From assembly GCA_021234155.1 (NCBI GenBank), contig JAJEKV010000045.1, positions 9,411,105-9,475,104 on the forward strand: a stretch of DNA of 64,000 bases, written 5' to 3'. Shown one piece after another: positions 60,646 through 64,000 of this stretch (position 1 is the stretch's first letter; each line of letters starts with the position of its first letter). The DNA is from Isoetes taiwanensis. Lineage: Eukaryota; Streptophyta; Lycopodiopsida; Isoetales; Isoetaceae. The position numbers were made by a program, and so were the translations under genes. The notes beneath the pieces were generated by a model. The model worked only from the letters and a program-made list of their open reading frames with translations, did no database searches and had not been told where the DNA came from.

Positions 60646-61025
60646 ATGTCAAGCAGGTTTGGAGCAGGCTTGTTAAATTCTATTACTGTTTATGAAGGGG
60701 GACCAGGCTTTCAGATTTGGAAAGAACAAATCAAGAATGTTCTTGAGAATGAGGGACTTTGGGAATTGGTTCAAGGGACCAGTTTAAGTGGAGATACAAC
60801 TTCAGTGGTTGCAGGAGGCAGCACCAGTTCTTCTGGAGAATCTGGTGAAGTAGAGTCAAGCAAAAGTGGAAAGGATGAAGTTGTAAAGATGCGAGAAGCA
60901 TATGGTATTCTGACTAGTAAAGTTGGAGCTTCAATCTTATTGAAAATAAGGGGAAAGTCTCCAAGTGATATCTGGAAGTTCTTGCTTAAGAACTATGAAG
61001 AAAAGTCCGAGGGATTTCAGGAAAA
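60646..61025 (+). pseudogene. Copia gag, N-terminal part only
   Basis: Starts MSSRFGAGLLNSITVYEGGPGFQIWKEQIKNVLENEGLWELVQ. The F..W...I...L...GLW..V pattern and the later SKVGASILLKIRGKSPSDIWKFLLKNYEEKS match plant copia gag (UBN2-type). A linker rich in S, G and E sits between them. At about 61025 the sequence jumps into the integrase in another frame, so the gag C-terminus, zinc knuckle, protease and integrase N-terminal HHCC region are deleted. Confidence 0.8.
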
Positions 61026-62299
61026 AGGTATTTTATTATCTTTATTGATGATTTTAGTAGAAAGACTACATGCATGTGTCTTAAAACTAAAGATCAAGCC
61101 TTTAAGGCTTACAAACAGTTTGCTGCAGGAGTAGAGTTGGAAACAGGGAGAAAAGTAAGATGTCTTAGATCTGATCGTGGTGGAGAGTTTATGTCAACTG
61201 AGTTTATTAAGTTTTGTAAGATCAGAGGAAGCAAAAGGCAGTTTACATGCAGCTACTCACCACAAACTAATGGAATTGCCGAAAGAAAAAATAGAACAAT
61301 CTTGAATGCTGTTAGAGCCATGATAAAGCACACAGGGCTGCCTAATTATTTGTGGGAGGAAGCGGTCTTGACAGCAGTGGAAGTACAAAATATGTTGCCA
61401 AACAAAGCACTCAATGGAAGGACACCAGAAGAACTGTGGTCAGGAGTTAAACCAAACTATGAAAAGCTAAGAGCATTCGGTTGTTTAAGCTTTGTTCATG
61501 TACCAGAACAACAAAGGCTTAAACTAGATGATCGAGCTAGAATAGCTTTCCTTGTAGGATATGATCAAGAGTCTAAAGCCTACAGGTTATTTGATCCACA
61601 GAGGAAGAAAATTTTAATTAGCAGGGATGTCTCCTTTGATGAATCCCAATCTTACAGGAACATTAAGTTCTTTACTGTTAACCCTAAAGAAAGAGAAGTT
61701 CAGAAGTTGGATGCCAACATCATAGACGATGATGAAAATGATGTTGTCAAGGTTGATAATAAGCAAGTTAGTTTTGCTGCTGATAGAGCAGATATTGCTG
61801 CTGATACTACTCAAGATTCCTATGGAATAACTCAACAAAAAGCTGGCAGAAGAACATCAGCTCAAATTTTACAACAAGAAGCTAATGTAGACACTAAATT
61901 GTTTGGGAGAGATACCTCGGGCAGAAGCAAAAGATTGCAGGGTGAAGTACCAGACATAAATCTTGTTGAAATTCTTGCCTTATTGGATACTGGAGTGCCC
62001 AAATCATATAAGGAAGCTATACATGCTAATGATGGAGAAGAATAGAAAATTGCCATGAATGATGAACTAGATGCTTTTAAAAGAACAGGGACATATGAAC
62101 TTGTAGATTTGCCAGAAGGAAGACATGCAGTAGGATGCAAATGGATATTTAAGATTAAACAAGGTGCTCAACCCCACTCAATAAAGTATAAAGCTCGACT
62201 AGTAGCACAGGGATACACACAAAGAAAGGGAATTGATTATGAGGAAACTTTTTCCCCTATAGTCAAAATGACAAGTATCAGAATGTTGTTGGCCCTAGG
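61022..62299 (+). pseudogene. Copia pol: integrase core to start of reverse transcriptase
   Basis: Integrase core: YFIIFIDDFSRKTTCMCLKTKDQAF, then LRSDRGGEFMSTEF, YSPQTNGIAERKNRTILNAVRAMI and the GKR-like tail LRAFGCLSFVHVP..QR.KLDDRARIAFLVGYD..SKAYRLFDP. After a linker, an in-frame TAG at 62043 stands where related proteins have W (W.xAM..E.DA). The RT start follows: AFKRTGTYELVDLPEGRHAVGCKWIFKIK, YKARLVAQGYTQRKGIDYEETFSPIVKMTSIRMLLAL. It ends at about 62299 where the tandem array begins; the RT catalytic YVDD and RNase H are lost. The element is non-autonomous. Confidence 0.9.
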
Positions 62300-62330
62300 A
62301 TGTGTGGTGAGTTGCAACACTAATACTACT

Positions 62331-64000
62331 TTGTTTAAGGTCCATACTAGACTAATCTTGTACAGACTAGCTAGTTTATCCCACTACCTTGCGGCAGCCA
62401 AAGTGGAGGACACGTATAGGCTTTTAAGTTCTACCACGTCGGGGATCATCATCGTATACCCCCAATAACCAACTCCCAAAGATAAACATACATTGGCAAG
62501 GTTTGAACCCATGACCAAATGCACATTTATTTTGGCATTATTAGACATATACCAACTCACCACACATCCGTTGGGCAAAACTTTTGCCTTACATGCACAC
62601 TTTGTAGGCAGGATTTAATCCCGCCTTAGGAAGTCTAGGTCCTAGGGGCAACTCTAGGGGCATGGCTTTTTTAGCCTCACCATCCTAGTGCCACCTACCA
62701 TAGTCCCATTGTTTTTTTATTACTTTGTTTAAGGTCCATACTAGACTAATCTTGTACAGACTAGCTAGTTTATCCCACTACCTTGCGGCAGCCAAAGTGG
62801 AGAACACGTATAGGCTTTTAAGTTCTACCACGTCGGGGATCATCATCGTATACCCCCAATAACCAACTCCCAAAGATAAACATACATTGGCAAGGTTTGA
62901 ACCCATGACCAAATGCACATTTATTTTGGCATTATTAGGCATATACCAACTCACCACACATCCGTTGGGCAAAACTTTTGCCTTACATGCACACTTTGTA
63001 GGCAGGATTTAATCCCGCCTTAGGAAGTCTAGGTCCTAGGGGCAACTCTAGGGGCATGGCTTTTTTAGCCTCACCATCCTAGTGCCACCTACCATAGTCC
63101 CATTGTTTTTTTATTACTTTGTTTAAGGTCCATACTAGACTAATCTTGTATAGACTAGCTAGTTTATCCCACTACCTTGCAGCAGCCAAAGTGGAGGACA
63201 CGTATAGTATAGGCTTTTAAGTTCTACCACGTCGGGGATCATCATCGTATACCCCCAATAACCAACTTCCAAAGATAAACATACATTGGCAAGGTTTGAA
63301 CCCATGACCAAATGCACATTTATTTTGACATTATTAGGCATATAACAACTCACCACACATCCGTTGGCCAAAACTTTTGCCTTACATGCACACTTTGTAG
63401 GCAGGATTTAATCCCGCCTTAGGAAGTCTAGGTCCTAGGGGCAACTCAAGGGGCATGGCTTTTTTAGCCTCACCATCCTAGTGCCACCTACCATAGTCCC
63501 ATTGTTTTTTTATTACTTTGTTTAAGGTCCATACTAGACTAATACAGACTAGCTAGTTTATCCCACTACTTTGCGGCAGCCAAAGTGGAGAACACGTATA
63601 GGCTTTTAAGTTCTACCACGTCGGGGATCATCATCGTATACCCCCAATAACCAACTCCCAAAGATAAACATACATTGGCAAGGTTTGAACCCATGACCAA
63701 ATGCACATTTATTTTGGCATTATTAGGCATATACCAACTCACCACACATCCGTTGGGCAAAACTTTTGCCTTACATGCACACTTTGTAGGCAGGATTTAA
63801 TCCCGCCTTAGGAAATCTAGGTCCTAGGGGCAACTCTTTTTTTAGCCTCACCATCCTAGTGCCACCTACCATAGTCCCATTGTTTTTTTATTACTTTGTT
63901 TAAGGTCCATACTAGACTAATCTTGTATGCACTAGCTAGTTTATCCCACTACCTTACGCTGGCAGCCCAAAGTGGAGAAGACGATAGGCTTTTAAGTTCT
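62331..64000. repeat. Tandem array of about 394-bp units (4 full, 1 partial)
   Basis: Units begin at 62331, 62725, 63119, 63518 and 63896 (TTGTTTAAGGTCCATACTAG). Lengths are 394, 394, 399 and 378 bp and the last is cut by the window end. Copies are very similar. Copy 3 has a 5-bp TATAG duplication, and copy 4 lacks 6 bp near its start and about 15 bp near its end. On the minus strand each unit has an A-box-like TGGTGAGTTGG and a B-box-like GGGTTCAAACC 41 bp apart (copy 1: 62552-62562 and 62500-62510). A 64-70-codon open frame on the minus strand recurs in every unit but has no known motif. Confidence 0.9.

Noticed and set aside
62384-63760. Recurring 64-70-codon minus-strand frame in the tandem array
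   Set aside because: Conservation is explained by near identity of the repeat units; no domain is recognisable.

Overview
This window is nuclear DNA of a land plant and is dominated by transposons. The evidence is a 15-exon gene with GT-AG introns for a plant-type folylpolyglutamate synthase, a plant pectinesterase exon, plant L1, APE-type LINE, Ty1/copia and Ty3/gypsy remnants, and a copia primer-binding site matching initiator tRNA-Met. The abundance of decayed LINEs and the large gene-poor spacers suggest a big-genome lineage, perhaps a fern or another seed-free vascular plant. That placement is inference only. No bacterial, organellar or rRNA sequence was recognised.

Layout. 1-7.5 kb: unclassified DNA with two foldback repeats (a GC-rich one at 3.4 kb and a GGAAACCCTTCC-rich one at 4.9-5.4 kb). 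The second abuts the broken 3' side of a pectinesterase first exon (5461-5904, minus). 7.5-12 kb: two pieces of one LTR family in permuted order and a decayed Ty3/gypsy pol. 13.1-16.6 kb: an APE-type LINE with endonuclease and reverse transcriptase and a (TTA)n tail. 18.65-20.27 kb: a solo LTR with a 5-bp target duplication. 21.1-24.1 kb: a young 5'-truncated L1 on the minus strand. 24.4-28.3 kb: a nearly perfect 1,969-bp tandem duplication carrying a LINE fragment. 28-40 kb: mostly unclassified, with a Helitron-like element, a tRNA-like SINE head, several small tandem duplications and a long inverted-repeat element at 39.0-40.4 kb. 40.8-44.7 kb: the folylpolyglutamate synthase gene, the only apparently intact gene. 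45.2-47 kb: an old 0.85-kb tandem duplication. 48-52 kb: a LINE fragment, a C/G-tract foldback and a hairpin repeat. 52.2-52.8 kb: a short Mutator-like inverted-repeat element filled with palindromic CGTACG motifs. 55.6-59.7 kb: two L1 remnants in opposite orientation. 60.2-62.3 kb: a copia element with LTR, PBS, gag fused to integrase, and partial reverse transcriptase. It ends at a 394-bp tandem array that runs off the window.

Only folylpolyglutamate synthase appears to serve the host (folate polyglutamylation in one-carbon metabolism). The rest is a record of insertion, truncation, template-switch duplication and recombination. The best candidates for something undescribed are the CGTACG-palindrome element, the permuted LTR pair, the array with tRNA-promoter-like boxes, and the related families of GC-rich foldbacks.
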